A stretch of DNA of 64,000 bases from assembly GCA_003142815.1 (NCBI GenBank), contig PLNP01000055.1, positions 247,411 through 311,410 on the forward strand, read 5' to 3'. A program made the position numbers and the translations under genes. Position 1 is the stretch's first letter. Each line of letters opens with the position of its first letter. This DNA is from Rhodanobacteraceae bacterium (GTDB lineage: Bacteria > Pseudomonadota > Gammaproteobacteria > Xanthomonadales > Rhodanobacteraceae). Positions 9,108 through 17,410 of the stretch are shown here, piece by piece. The notes beneath the pieces were generated by a model. It had not been told where the DNA came from and did no database searches. It saw nothing but the letters and a program-made list of their open reading frames with translations.

Positions 9108-12053
9108 TTAGAACTTGACCGTCACGCGGCCCCAGTAGTAGCGGCCCAACATATCGAAGTCGAACGGATCGGTGTTGGCGTTGATCGAGTTGTTCGCATA
9201 CAGGAACGGCGGCTGCTTGTTGCTGATGTTGTTCACACCCATATCGACGCGCGTGTTGATGGGCTCGATGTTGTAGCCGATCTGGGCATCGTTATACACC
9301 GTCGCGCCATATTTCAGCGCCGAGTACGGCAGGCCAGGAATGACCCCGGACGTATCCTGCCTATGGTCGAGCGAACCCATCGTGAACCGGCCGATGTAGC
9401 GCATACGCCACGACGCGTCGAAGTTGGCCAGCGCATAGTTCAGGAAGCCCGAGGCGCGCCAGCGCGGGAACAGGCAGACCGAAGCGCCACACGCACCTTC
9501 CGGACCCGAACCGAACGGCAGCATATGACCGGCGTCGTGGTAGTTCGCGTTCGCGGCAAGGCCAGGAGCGGTCTGCTGGTCGTAGTTGCGCAGGTAGGTC
9601 GCATCCACGCCGATATTGAATCGGCCGAACGCGAATTCTGGCAGACGATAGTTCGCCGAGATGTCCGCGCCGCCCGTATCCAGACGACCCAGGTTCCCGA
9701 CGGGCTCGATGATGTGGTCGATCTGGCCGGCGTTGACACCACTGGCAACACGGTAAATCAGCGGACAGTACGCCGCGACACCGGCGCTGCACAAATCCAG
9801 CACGCTCTGCGCACCCACTGAGGTGATGTTGTTGAGCAGATAGATGCGATACAGGTCGGCGCTGACCGACAGACCCGTCAGCCATTGCGGACTGTAGACG
9901 AAGCCGAAGTCGAACGACTTGCCGTTCTCTGGACCGAGCGGGAAGTGTGCGAACTGCGAGCCCGATGAAAGCGCGGTGATCTGCAGCTGCTGCGCGACGT
10001 TCTGGTTGACGAAGGTGCCGTTGGTCGGCACGTTCACGCAGGCCGGGTTCACCGGACTGCCGGTGTAGCCATCACACGGATCGCTCGACAGCTGCGGTGC
10101 GTCGCTGGCCGCAGACCCGAACACGTCGCCGATGCCCGGAGCACGGAACACCTTGGTCACGGTGCCGCGCAGCAGCAGGTCGTCGATCGGGCGCCATTCC
10201 ACCGCGAGCTTCGGGTTGCTGGTGCTACCGAAGCTGCTGTACTTGGAATAACGGTCGCCCAGGGTCACGTTGAGCGAACGGACGAATGGCAAGTCCTTGA
10301 GGACCGGGATGAACAGCTCGGCGTAGACTTCCTTCACCGTGTACCCACCCTGCAGCGGCGAAGCGCACTGGCTACCCAGGGTGCATGTGGCGGTTGAGAG
10401 GTTCGTGGTCAGCACCGGGTCGATCACGCTGTTGGTGTATTCCGAACGATGCGAGGCGCCGACCGCGAGCTGCATGGTGCCGGCCGGCAGATCGAAGATG
10501 CCACCAGTCAGGTCGAGATGTTCAACCTTCTCGATGGAGTAGTAGTTCTCGAGGCCCGGTGCGACGTCCGCTTTCAACGCCGCTGCTGACGCCGGCGAGT
10601 CCAGATTGAAAATATTGATCGGTATGCAGCCGCCGATCGGGGCAGACGGCGTACCGCAGGTGACGATACCCGTGACCGGATCCAGGAACGACGGACCCGC
10701 GGCCTGGCTCAACAGGTCGCCGTTGGGCAGGTTGGTCAGCGTACGCAGGGTCGACACGTGGCCGTAGCCGACCCCGGCGTCCCAAGTCCAGTTCTGGTTG
10801 AAGACGTCGAAGTTGCCCTTGAAGCCGGTGTTGAGCTGGTCGGTCGTATTGTTGTTGCGCGATCCGCGCTCACCCGCCGCTAACGTGCGCGTGCTGAAAC
10901 TAAAGCCACCGGCCTTGTTGAAATCGACACCGAACGGGTTGTAGTAGCTCTGCGATGAGACAGTCAAACCGCTCACCGACGTGCCGATCGGCGCCGCAGC
11001 AATCTGGAAGCCCGATGACGTCTTGTTGTGGTAGACGTCGAGGTACGCATCCAGGTTAGGGGTGAGGTGATAGATGCCGTTCACGAACGCATTGGTGCGC
11101 TCCACCGGAGTCATGATCAGATTGACCGCGGCGTAGTTGTACTTGTCGCTGTGCGGGCCACCGTTCAGAAAGCAATGGTAGTCGGTCGCGACGTTGCTGC
11201 CGCTCGCGCCCGGATTGCGCGAGATAAAGCCGCTGCTGCAGCCGGGGAAGTCACTCTGGAAAGCCGCCGGAATCTGGATATGCCCGTTCGGCACGGAACT
11301 CGACCCACCGACGTAGCCGTAAGGTGGCGTCTGCGAGCTGCCCGTGATGGACACCGCATGCGCCGAGAAGTTGCGGTGGCTGGCGAGGACGCTGTCGGTC
11401 TTGTTGTAGTCGATGCCGGCAACGATGCTGCCCTTGTCGCTGGTCTGGCCGAACATGAACCGGTAGCCCTTTTGTACGCCGTCATCCGCGTCCGAGATGC
11501 CGTAGTTCGTGGAAAACTCGGCACCCTGGTAATCCTTGCGGGTGATGATGTTGACGACGCCGCCGATCGCATCCGAACCGTAGACCGCGGACGCGCCGTC
11601 GCTCAGCACCTCGATGCGCTCGATCATGTTGACCGGGATCGAGTTCAGATCCTTGTTGATGATGCGGTGGCCATCGACGAGGGTCAGGGTGCGTTGGTAG
11701 CCAAGGCCGCGCAGGCCGACCAACGTGCTGCCGCTGCCGCCGCCGTTGTTGATGGCTGGGTTGGTGCCCGCGCCGATCACGGAAGGCAGATTTTGCACGA
11801 TGTCGCCGACAGTCTGCTTGCCAGTCTTCGCGATCGCAGCGGCGTCGATGGTGATGACCGGGTTGGATGTTTCGATATCGACGCGGCGGATGTGAGAACC
11901 CGTCACCGTGATGGTTTCAAGTTTTTGAGCGCTTTGATCTTGTGCTTCGTCCTGCGCAAACACCGTTCCGGCGGACAGGCCGATCGCGGCAGTGGCGCCC
12001 GCATACAACGCAAAGCGCACGGCTTTGAAAAGCTCGTTGCTCATTAATTTCAT
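9108..12053 (-). CDS. TonB-dependent outer-membrane receptor
   Basis: This 981-residue outer-membrane receptor has a signal peptide at 1-33 (ending TVFAQ), a TonB-box-like LETITVTGSHI, a plug domain at about 55-175 (TVGDIVQNLPSV; IERIEVLSDGASAVYGSDA; GGVVNIITRKD) and a 22-strand-type barrel ending in the assembly signal YYWGRVTVKF. The N-terminal SHIRRVDIETSNPV pattern is common in large Xanthomonadales receptor families whose ligands are peptides or oligosaccharides. The ATG at 12053 is preceded by ggagagtgaa. The gene ends at an intrinsic terminator before a TPR-sulfotransferase. The ligand cannot be read from the sequence. The conserved neighbourhood suggests a link with sulfated molecules, which is inference. 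Confidence 0.92.
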   Translation of the reverse strand: MKLMSNELFKAVRFALYAGATAAIGLSAGTVFAQDEAQDQSAQKLETITVTGSHIRRVDIETSNPVITIDAAAIAKTGKQTVGDIVQNLPSVIGAGTNPAINNGGGSGSTLVGLRGLGYQRTLTLVDGHRIINKDLNSIPVNMIERIEVLSDGASAVYGSDAIGGVVNIITRKDYQGAEFSTNYGISDADDGVQKGYRFMFGQTSDKGSIVAGIDYNKTDSVLASHRNFSAHAVSITGSSQTPPYGYVGGSSSVPNGHIQIPAAFQSDFPGCSSGFISRNPGASGSNVATDYHCFLNGGPHSDKYNYAAVNLIMTPVERTNAFVNGIYHLTPNLDAYLDVYHNKTSSGFQIAAAPIGTSVSGLTVSSQSYYNPFGVDFNKAGGFSFSTRTLAAGERGSRNNNTTDQLNTGFKGNFDVFNQNWTWDAGVGYGHVSTLRTLTNLPNGDLLSQAAGPSFLDPVTGIVTCGTPSAPIGGCIPINIFNLDSPASAAALKADVAPGLENYYSIEKVEHLDLTGGIFDLPAGTMQLAVGASHRSEYTNSVIDPVLTTNLSTATCTLGSQCASPLQGGYTVKEVYAELFIPVLKDLPFVRSLNVTLGDRYSKYSSFGSTSNPKLAVEWRPIDDLLLRGTVTKVFRAPGIGDVFGSAASDAPQLSSDPCDGYTGSPVNPACVNVPTNGTFVNQNVAQQLQITALSSGSQFAHFPLGPENGKSFDFGFVYSPQWLTGLSVSADLYRIYLLNNITSVGAQSVLDLCSAGVAAYCPLIYRVASGVNAGQIDHIIEPVGNLGRLDTGGADISANYRLPEFAFGRFNIGVDATYLRNYDQQTAPGLAANANYHDAGHMLPFGSGPEGACGASVCLFPRWRASGFLNYALANFDASWRMRYIGRFTMGSLDHRQDTSGVIPGLPYSALKYGATVYNDAQIGYNIEPINTRVDMGVNNISNKQPPFLYANNSINANTDPFDFDMLGRYYWGRVTVKF

Positions 12054-12441
12054 TTCACTCTCCAACGTCAGAGTTGTCACAGCTCGGGACAATATGTTCT
12101 CCCATTCCCTGGGAACGACCAAGACGGTCCACCAAAAAACCCTCGGCAGTGGACGATACTAACAAGATTCTTACGCTATGGGAATCCCTGAGCGCAGTCT
12201 GAACATTCGACGAAGTTGCAATCAATTCAATCAGTTACGGTTGGCGTCCGTTGTCGCGACACAATTAAGGAAGACACTTGCGGAAAGGATTGAAGCGTGC
12301 TTGAAACGTCGACAGACGCACCGCGGGGGTGGCCACCAAGGGTCGCGGGGCGCTCTATACAAGCGTTGCCGCGGATCTGTCGCGGCTGGGCGCCGCTCAT
12401 GGCCAGTGCGGCGCAGACCTGCAAGCCCGACCAGAACTCGC
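12054..12441. other. Promoter region of the TonB receptor
   Basis: About 390 bases separate the beta-barrel gene from the receptor. The stretch is locally AT-richer. It holds a perfect 11-bp palindrome ttccctgggaa (12105-12115), about 50 bases upstream of the receptor ATG, and gtccac/gtggac arms at about 12127-12154 that could fold. No ORF with family features was seen. Confidence 0.5.
12105..12115. promoter_or_regulatory. 11-bp palindrome upstream of the TonB receptor
   Basis: The palindrome ttccc-t-gggaa lies 52 bases upstream of the receptor start, where an operator would be expected. A TATTGT-like -10 lies between it and the start, but no good -35 could be placed. The binding factor is unknown. 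Confidence 0.35.
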
Positions 12442-13470
12442 TCAGAGATCCTGACGGTACTGGATGTACGGCGTGCGCGGCTGGGCATTCTCCGCATCGC
12501 GCGGGGAATTGGTCGGTGCCGACCAGAGATTCTGCGCACCGACGCTGAGCTCGCCGCTCCACGGCGTACGCCAGGAAACGCCGAGATCCAGCGTGGTCCA
12601 GCGTTTGCCCGCGAATGCCGGATCGTCGCTGCTGAGCACGTGGCCGACGATCGCGCCGCGCAGCGAGCCGACATCGAGGCCGAGGCTCAGTGAAAGCTGG
12701 TCGAGATCGACGCCCGGCGCAAATGAATTGGCGATCGCGCCAATCGCGGATAGATGCCCGCGACCGTAGCTCGCGCCGACATCCAACGCCGGGCCGCGCT
12801 CGAACTGCCAACGACCGCGCGCATAGAGCGCGGTTTCACTGTCGAGCGAATACGGCTGTGCGTCCGGCAGCGTAAGCACCGGAACCAACACCGAGCCCAG
12901 CGCGAGATGACCGAGCGTTGCACCATTGCCACCCTGCGACTGCAGCCAGGACAGCCCATAGGAAAGATCGAGTCCGCCGTCGACTGCGGTCCAGCCCATG
13001 CCGAGCGAACCTGCCAGCGAACCGTACGACCAGCGCGAGGCGACGGTCGCGTCGCAGCGGCTCCCGCCGCACGGAGCCAGACCATTCGAAAGATATTGGC
13101 CGAGCAATGCGTCAGCATGCAGGCCGTTGCCGAACTGCCAGCGCAAGCCGCCAGCGCTGGCCACGGAACTGCCGGCGAGATGCCACGCGGAAGGACCGGC
13201 GTAGGCTGGGGTCGGATCGATCAGTGAGTTCGCCGCACGCGGCAACGCGACGACTGCCAGCAACTGGCCGTTGAAACCTGACCAGATCGGCAACAGCGGC
13301 GCACCCTGCGCAAGCATCGGCTGGCCGCGGGAATCGAGCGCCAGCAATTGTTCGACCAGCGGCGTCGTAGCGTGGCCGGCCACTGGCACCAAGGACGGCA
13401 GCGTCTGCGCCGTGCCCGCGAGCGGAAACAGCGACAGAGACAACAACAGCCTGGCGAAACGCAGCTTCAT
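12442..13470 (-). CDS. Unassigned outer-membrane beta-barrel-like protein
   Basis: I do not recognise the family. The 342-residue product begins with a good signal peptide (MKLRFARLLLSLSLFPLAGTAQ). Residues from about 110 onward alternate short amphipathic strands rich in Gly, Ser, Trp and Tyr (LRWQFGNGLHADALLGQYL; SYGLSWLQSQGG; LYARGRWQFERG). It ends TPYIQYRQDL, plausible as a final barrel strand. The pattern fits a porin-like barrel of perhaps 12-14 strands. A CGGSRC pair may form a loop disulfide. The ATG at 13470 is chosen because it starts the signal peptide; an upstream TTG would spoil it. It lies upstream of the TonB receptor on the same strand, 388 bases away. Confidence 0.6.
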   Translation of the reverse strand: MKLRFARLLLSLSLFPLAGTAQTLPSLVPVAGHATTPLVEQLLALDSRGQPMLAQGAPLLPIWSGFNGQLLAVVALPRAANSLIDPTPAYAGPSAWHLAGSSVASAGGLRWQFGNGLHADALLGQYLSNGLAPCGGSRCDATVASRWSYGSLAGSLGMGWTAVDGGLDLSYGLSWLQSQGGNGATLGHLALGSVLVPVLTLPDAQPYSLDSETALYARGRWQFERGPALDVGASYGRGHLSAIGAIANSFAPGVDLDQLSLSLGLDVGSLRGAIVGHVLSSDDPAFAGKRWTTLDLGVSWRTPWSGELSVGAQNLWSAPTNSPRDAENAQPRTPYIQYRQDL

Positions 13471-14015
13471 GACAGGACGATCGAACTCGCAGGTGACGAT
13501 CAAAGAGTACGTAGGCCGGACAGAGTTCCGACCTTGGTCCCTGGTCGCCGATAATAACTCATTTTACGAAAAGCTAACAGCGGTTTTTCGCGAAAACCCA
13601 CTCTGAAGATGCCGTTTTCGTCACATTCCAGCCATATCCGATCTGCGGCCGATGGGGCGGGACTGCAAGGAGCTGGACGAGTGTCCTCCGGGCCCGAGAT
13701 TTCCCACGTTTTGCGATGTCGCCTGCCCCCTCACCCCAAGCCCGTTGCTAAGCTCGTTCCTCACCAGGCAACCCCGGGCCCTCGCGCCAGCGCTCGGGCG
13801 CTCAACCATGCGCGAACCACCTCGGCCCATGCGACCTCGACTCGCAAGCCGCATGGCTTCGCCCCCCAACGGTGAAGCTGTTGGGGAAGGGAACACAAGC
13901 CGCTCTGGTGGGCCGAGTCGCACCACCTGCCTCACGCCGAATGCTTTTCAACGCCCTGCTAAGCTGCAATGCACTGCACGGACCTGTGTGTCGGTGTCGT
14001 TTCGGGAGCGCGTTT
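13471..14015. other. Intergenic region between divergent barrel gene and mtgA
   Basis: About 545 bases without a supported gene. An AT-rich patch at about 13551-13575 contains TATTAT on the minus strand and could be the -10 of the barrel gene. A hairpin at 13862-13884 (ccccaac/gttgggg, 9-base loop) lies before mtgA. Most of the remainder has low-complexity GC-rich repeat character. Confidence 0.45.
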
Positions 14016-14735
14016 TTGTCGAAATCTGCCGTCAGCCGGCCTCTTTCACGACGCATCGCACGCTGGCTGTTGCTCGGCATCGCGGCGTGGTTTGCGCTCA
14101 GCGTGCTCGCCGTGCTGATTCTGCGTTTCGTGCCACCGCTGGCCTCGGCGGTCATGCTGGAAACCTGGCTCGGCGCGAAACTCGACGGCGAGCGCGACTT
14201 CGCCCTGCACTACCGCTGGACGCCATGGGATCGCGTCGCTAAGACCTTGCCGATCGCTCTGGTCGCGGCCGAGGACCAGAAATTTCCGTTCCATCACGGC
14301 TTCGATTTCGACGCGATCCAGAGCGCAATCTCTGAAGCCGACGACGGCGAGCGTCTGCGCGGCGCGAGCACGATCAGCCAGCAGGTCGCGAAGAACCTGT
14401 TCCTCTGGAACGGACGCAGCTTCGTGCGCAAGGGTCTCGAAGCGTATTTCACGGTGCTGCTCGAAACGCTGTGGCCGAAGCGACGGATTCTGGAGGTGTA
14501 TCTCAATATCGCCGAGTTCGGCGATGGCATCTACGGCGCCGCTGCCGCGAGTGAACATTTCTTTCGGGTCGCGCCCGCGCAACTCGATGCGCGCCAGGCG
14601 GCACTGCTCTCCGCGGTGCTGCCAAATCCGGTGCGATTGCGGGTCGAGAAGCCTTCGGCTTATGTGCTGCGCCGAGCCGCGTGGATCCAGCACCAGGCGA
14701 ACCAGCTCGGCGGCGCGGCCTATCTGCCACGCTGA
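14016..14735 (+). CDS. mtgA: Monofunctional peptidoglycan transglycosylase
   Basis: MtgA polymerises lipid II into glycan strands at the inner membrane. The 239-residue product has one N-terminal membrane segment (about 12-40) and a GT51 domain. The family motifs are present: EDQKFPFHHGFD with the catalytic Glu, RGASTISQQVAKNLFLW, and RRILEVYLNIAEFGDGIYGA. The frame is open further upstream, but a TTG at 14016 with gggag 8 bases before it gives the usual MtgA length (about 240) and a compact N-terminus. It stands alone between unrelated genes, as is common for mtgA. Confidence 0.92.
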   Translation: MSKSAVSRPLSRRIARWLLLGIAAWFALSVLAVLILRFVPPLASAVMLETWLGAKLDGERDFALHYRWTPWDRVAKTLPIALVAAEDQKFPFHHGFDFDAIQSAISEADDGERLRGASTISQQVAKNLFLWNGRSFVRKGLEAYFTVLLETLWPKRRILEVYLNIAEFGDGIYGAAAASEHFFRVAPAQLDARQAALLSAVLPNPVRLRVEKPSAYVLRRAAWIQHQANQLGGAAYLPR

Positions 14736-14949
14736 GAGGCGCCGCGCACCAATGTGCGCGATCGTTAGATGGCCAGGCGTTCCCTTCTCCCCTCGGGAGA
14801 AGGTGGCCTGACTGCGGCCGACAGGATCGGCCGCGAACGGCGCCAGCCGGCCCGAAGGGCGAGCACCACGGATGGTGCGAGTAACGGCCGGATCAGGGTT
14901 CGCTGATATCGCGAGGTCGCGCTCGGCCGAACCCTCACCCCAACCCTTA

Positions 14950-14990
14950 CTCTCCCACAGGGACTTCCTTCGGCGCCGGCGGGAGAGGGG
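14950..14990. repeat. 'acttccttcgg' palindromic repeat, copy 1
   Basis: Arms ctctccca and gggagagggg flank the core cagggacttccttcggcgcc. It directly abuts the acr3 stop codon and may act as its 3' hairpin. Related copies are at 26278-26324 and 63205-63248. The surrounding 14820-14945 also holds the 'gggcgagcacca' dispersed sequence. Confidence 0.75.
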
Positions 14991-16055
14991 CTAAAGCTGC
15001 ACTTGCGGGGCGCGCTCGTACCAGCCGCGACTGCGATTGACTACAGCGACGACGCCGAGCATCAACGGTACCTCGATCAGCACGCCGACGACCGTGGCCA
15101 GGGCGGCGCCGGATTCGAAGCCGAACAGCGCGATCGCGGCGGCGACCGCGAGCTCGAAGAAGTTGCTCGCACCGATCAGCGCGGAGGGACCCGCGACGCA
15201 ATGCGCCTCGCCGCTGAGGCGGTTCAGGCCGTAGGCCAGCGCCGCATTGAACACGACCTGGATCGCGATCGGCACCGCGAGCAGCGCGATGACGAGCGGC
15301 TGGCGCAGGATCGCCTCGCCTTGGAAACCGAACAGCAGCACCAGGGTCGCCAGCAACGCGAGCAACGACCACGGCTGCAATCGCTTCAGCGTCACTTCCA
15401 GCGCGCCCGCGCGCTTGCGCAGCTGTGCGCGCAAGGCTTGCGCAATCGCCAGCGGCAGCAGGATGTAGAGCACGACCGAAAGCAGCAGCGTCGCCCACGG
15501 CACCGCGATCGCGGCGACGCCGAGCAGCAGCGCGACGATCGGCGCGAACGCGAACACCATGATCGTGTCGTTCAGCGCGACCTGGGTCAGCGTGAAGTTC
15601 GCCTCGCCGCGCACCAGCTGGCTCCACACGAACACCATCGCGGTGCACGGCGCGGCGGCGAGCAGGATCAGGCCGGCGATATAGCTGTCCTGCTGGTCGG
15701 CCGGCAGCCACGGCGCGAACAGATGGCGCACGAAGATCCAGCCGAGCAGGGCCATCGAGAAAGGCTTCACCGCCCAGTTGACGAACAGGGTCACGCCGAA
15801 GCCGCGCCAGTGCCGGCGCACATCGGCGAGCGCGCCGAAATCCACGCGCATCAGCATCGGCACGATCATGACCCAGATCAGCACGCCGACTGGCAGGTTG
15901 ATGCGCGCAATCTGGAGCGAGCCGAGTGTGCGGAACACGCCCGGCACGATCTGGCCCAGCACGATGCCGACGACGATGCACAGCGCGACCCACAGGGTCA
16001 GGCCACGCTCGAACGCACCCAATACGGGACGCGGCGCTTCCACAGCCGCGTTCAT
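14991..16055 (-). CDS. acr3: Acr3-type arsenite efflux permease
   Basis: Acr3 exports arsenite using the proton gradient. The 354-residue protein has about ten membrane segments and the family's conserved Cys in LLAAAPCTAMVF (C137). Other family stretches are IWVMIVPMLMRVDF, NWAVKPFSMALLGWIF, LNDTIMVFAFAPIV and LIGASNFFELAVAAA. It is the last gene of the arsR-arsI'-arsC-acr3 operon and overlaps arsC by 4 nt. A palindromic repeat follows its stop. Family identity is clear from length and motifs; the older name arsB is also used for this gene position. Confidence 0.93.
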   Translation of the reverse strand: MNAAVEAPRPVLGAFERGLTLWVALCIVVGIVLGQIVPGVFRTLGSLQIARINLPVGVLIWVMIVPMLMRVDFGALADVRRHWRGFGVTLFVNWAVKPFSMALLGWIFVRHLFAPWLPADQQDSYIAGLILLAAAPCTAMVFVWSQLVRGEANFTLTQVALNDTIMVFAFAPIVALLLGVAAIAVPWATLLLSVVLYILLPLAIAQALRAQLRKRAGALEVTLKRLQPWSLLALLATLVLLFGFQGEAILRQPLVIALLAVPIAIQVVFNAALAYGLNRLSGEAHCVAGPSALIGASNFFELAVAAAIALFGFESGAALATVVGVLIEVPLMLGVVAVVNRSRGWYERAPQVQL

Positions 16056-16543
16056 CGCGTGGACTCCGCGATGCCGCGCAGCGCGGTTTTCGCGGCGAGT
16101 CCGGCGAGCTTGTCTTTGGGCAACGCGATCAGCAGTTCGACGCGGCGACGCAAAGTCGCAAGCGCGTTGCGGAACGCCGCGCGGCGTTCATCCTCGCTGC
16201 CTTCGATCGCCACCGGATCGGCGACACCCCAATGCGCTGCGATTGGCTGGCCCGGCCAGATCGGGCAGACTTCGCCGGCCGCGTTGTCGCAGACCGTGAT
16301 GATGAAATCCATCTTCGGCGCGTCGGGCGCGGCGTATTCATCCCAGCTCTTGCTGCGCAGTTTTTCGGCCGGATAGCCGAGCTTCGTCGCGAGTTCGGCG
16401 GCCAATGGCTGGACTCGCCCGCCCGGATGACTGCCGGCGCTGTACGCGACGAAGCGACCTTTGCCGAGCACGCCGAGCAGCGCTTCGGCGAGGATGCTGC
16501 GTGCGGAGTTGCCGGTGCACAGAAACAAGACGTTGTACGACAT
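16052..16543 (-). CDS. arsC: Arsenate reductase, LMW-phosphatase type
   Basis: ArsC reduces arsenate to arsenite for export by Acr3. The 163-residue product has the phosphatase-like loop CTGNSARS at the N-terminus (C9, R15), and C85 and C93 in VCDNAAGEVCPIWPG, the pair expected in the thioredoxin-coupled class. The ATG at 16543 is chosen over an upstream TTG because it gives the usual MSYNVLFLC start. The stop overlaps the acr3 start by 4 nt. About 190 bases of repeat-like DNA separate it from the broken arsI. Confidence 0.93.
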   Translation of the reverse strand: MSYNVLFLCTGNSARSILAEALLGVLGKGRFVAYSAGSHPGGRVQPLAAELATKLGYPAEKLRSKSWDEYAAPDAPKMDFIITVCDNAAGEVCPIWPGQPIAAHWGVADPVAIEGSEDERRAAFRNALATLRRRVELLIALPKDKLAGLAAKTALRGIAESTR

Positions 16544-16734
16544 GGCGTATTCCAAGGATTGTGTTTCTGCCCATCATCCCGACACCGGAAGATGAGCGGA
16601 TCGGTTAGCGGTAGCGTGGGCCGCAGCGCCGAAGGCGCGAGTCCCTGCGTCCCTGAGCAGTGGAACTCGCCGCTTCGCGGCTGCGTTCCACCCTACCGAT
16701 TTCGCGCGGTACGCGGGTTCGCGATCTTCGCGCC
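16544..16734. other. Repeat-like DNA replacing the end of arsI
   Basis: This stretch lies where the 3' half of arsI should be. It contains an inverted-repeat-rich sequence of the type gtggaactcgccgcttcgcg / ctgcgttccaccctacc, a dispersed-repeat style seen in related genomes. No continuation of the ArsI reading frame could be found in any frame. Confidence 0.55.
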
Positions 16735-16959
16735 TCAGCCGCAGGCGAGTTCCTCGGGTGTCTCGGCCTGCACGCCGAGGTGGTCGACGCCCGACATCCG
16801 CTCGCGCTGAGAGATCGCGAAGTTGACGCGCGGGTCATCCAACATCCACTTCGCGTAGTCGGGCTTCACGATCGTGGGTTCAGCGGCGAACCGCTGCGAA
16901 TAGACGCGGATGCTCGCGTCTAGATCCTTCACGTTGACGTGCACATGGAAGCGTTTCAT
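16735..16959 (-). pseudogene. arsI: Truncated ArsI/CadI-type vicinal-oxygen-chelate protein
   Basis: ArsI-type enzymes cleave carbon-arsenic bonds of trivalent organoarsenicals using Fe(II) held by two His and one Glu. Here only 74 residues remain. They match the N-terminal half of the family: MKRFHVHV with the first ligand (H5), YAKWMLDDPRVNFAIS, and SGVDHLGVQ with the second (H60). The frame stops after PEELACG, so the C-terminal half, including the expected Glu ligand and the Cys pair, is absent. The ribosome site (ggagaaaccgtcc) and the 4-nt overlap with arsR are intact, so the fragment is probably still translated. Loss of function is inferred. Confidence 0.82.
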
Positions 16960-17303
16960 GGACGGTTTCTCCGGGTGGGTCTGTCGGGTTTGCATACGGT
17001 GCGCGGCGCGCACGCCGATGCATCGCCGCAGCAGTTCTCGGTGAGGAACGCGAGCAGCGCATTCATCTGTGCATAGTCGACGCGGCAGATGATCGAGCGG
17101 CCATCGCGCGTGTCGGCGATCAGGCCGGCGCGGCGCAATGCGTGCAGGTGATGGGTCAGGGTCGCCGGCGGAATCCCGGTGCTTGCCTGCAGGTCGCCGA
17201 CGCTAAGCCCGTCCGGCCCGGCTTGGACCAGCAGGCGATACCCGGCGAGGCGGCTCTCATGGGCCAGCGCGGCCAGCGCGGCGACGGCAGTCTTTGATTC
17301 CAT
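16956..17303 (-). CDS. arsR: ArsR-family arsenite-responsive repressor
   Basis: The 115-residue protein is a winged-helix repressor with the DNA-binding stretch LSVGDLQASTGIPPATLTHHLHAL. C91 and C92 plus C98 (NCCGDASAC) have the same spacing as the As(III) site of the C-terminal-Cys class of ArsR. It starts the arsR-arsI'-arsC-acr3 operon. The ATG at 17303 lacks a Shine-Dalgarno sequence, and the best -10 hexamer is placed so that transcription would start at or next to the ATG, suggesting a leaderless message. A TTCTA-N6-TAGAA operator overlaps this promoter, consistent with autoregulation. Confidence 0.93.
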   Translation of the reverse strand: MESKTAVAALAALAHESRLAGYRLLVQAGPDGLSVGDLQASTGIPPATLTHHLHALRRAGLIADTRDGRSIICRVDYAQMNALLAFLTENCCGDASACAPRTVCKPDRPTRRNRP

Positions 17304-17305
17304 AG

Positions 17306-17338
17306 TTCTAGAATAATAGAATAGATGGCCATACGCAA
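17306..17338 (-). promoter_or_regulatory. ars promoter with overlapping ArsR operator
   Basis: On the minus strand: -35 TTGCGT (17333-17338), a 17-base spacer and -10 TATTCT (17310-17315). The inverted repeat ttcta-gaataa-tagaa (17306-17321) covers the -10. The predicted start falls at the arsR ATG. The layout fits repression by ArsR. Confidence 0.65.
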
Positions 17339-17410
17339 GCCGCACGCGCCACGATGTCGCGAGATCGCGGACTCCGCTAGCATGCGCGGGTTCCCGTCGC
17401 GGTAACCCCC

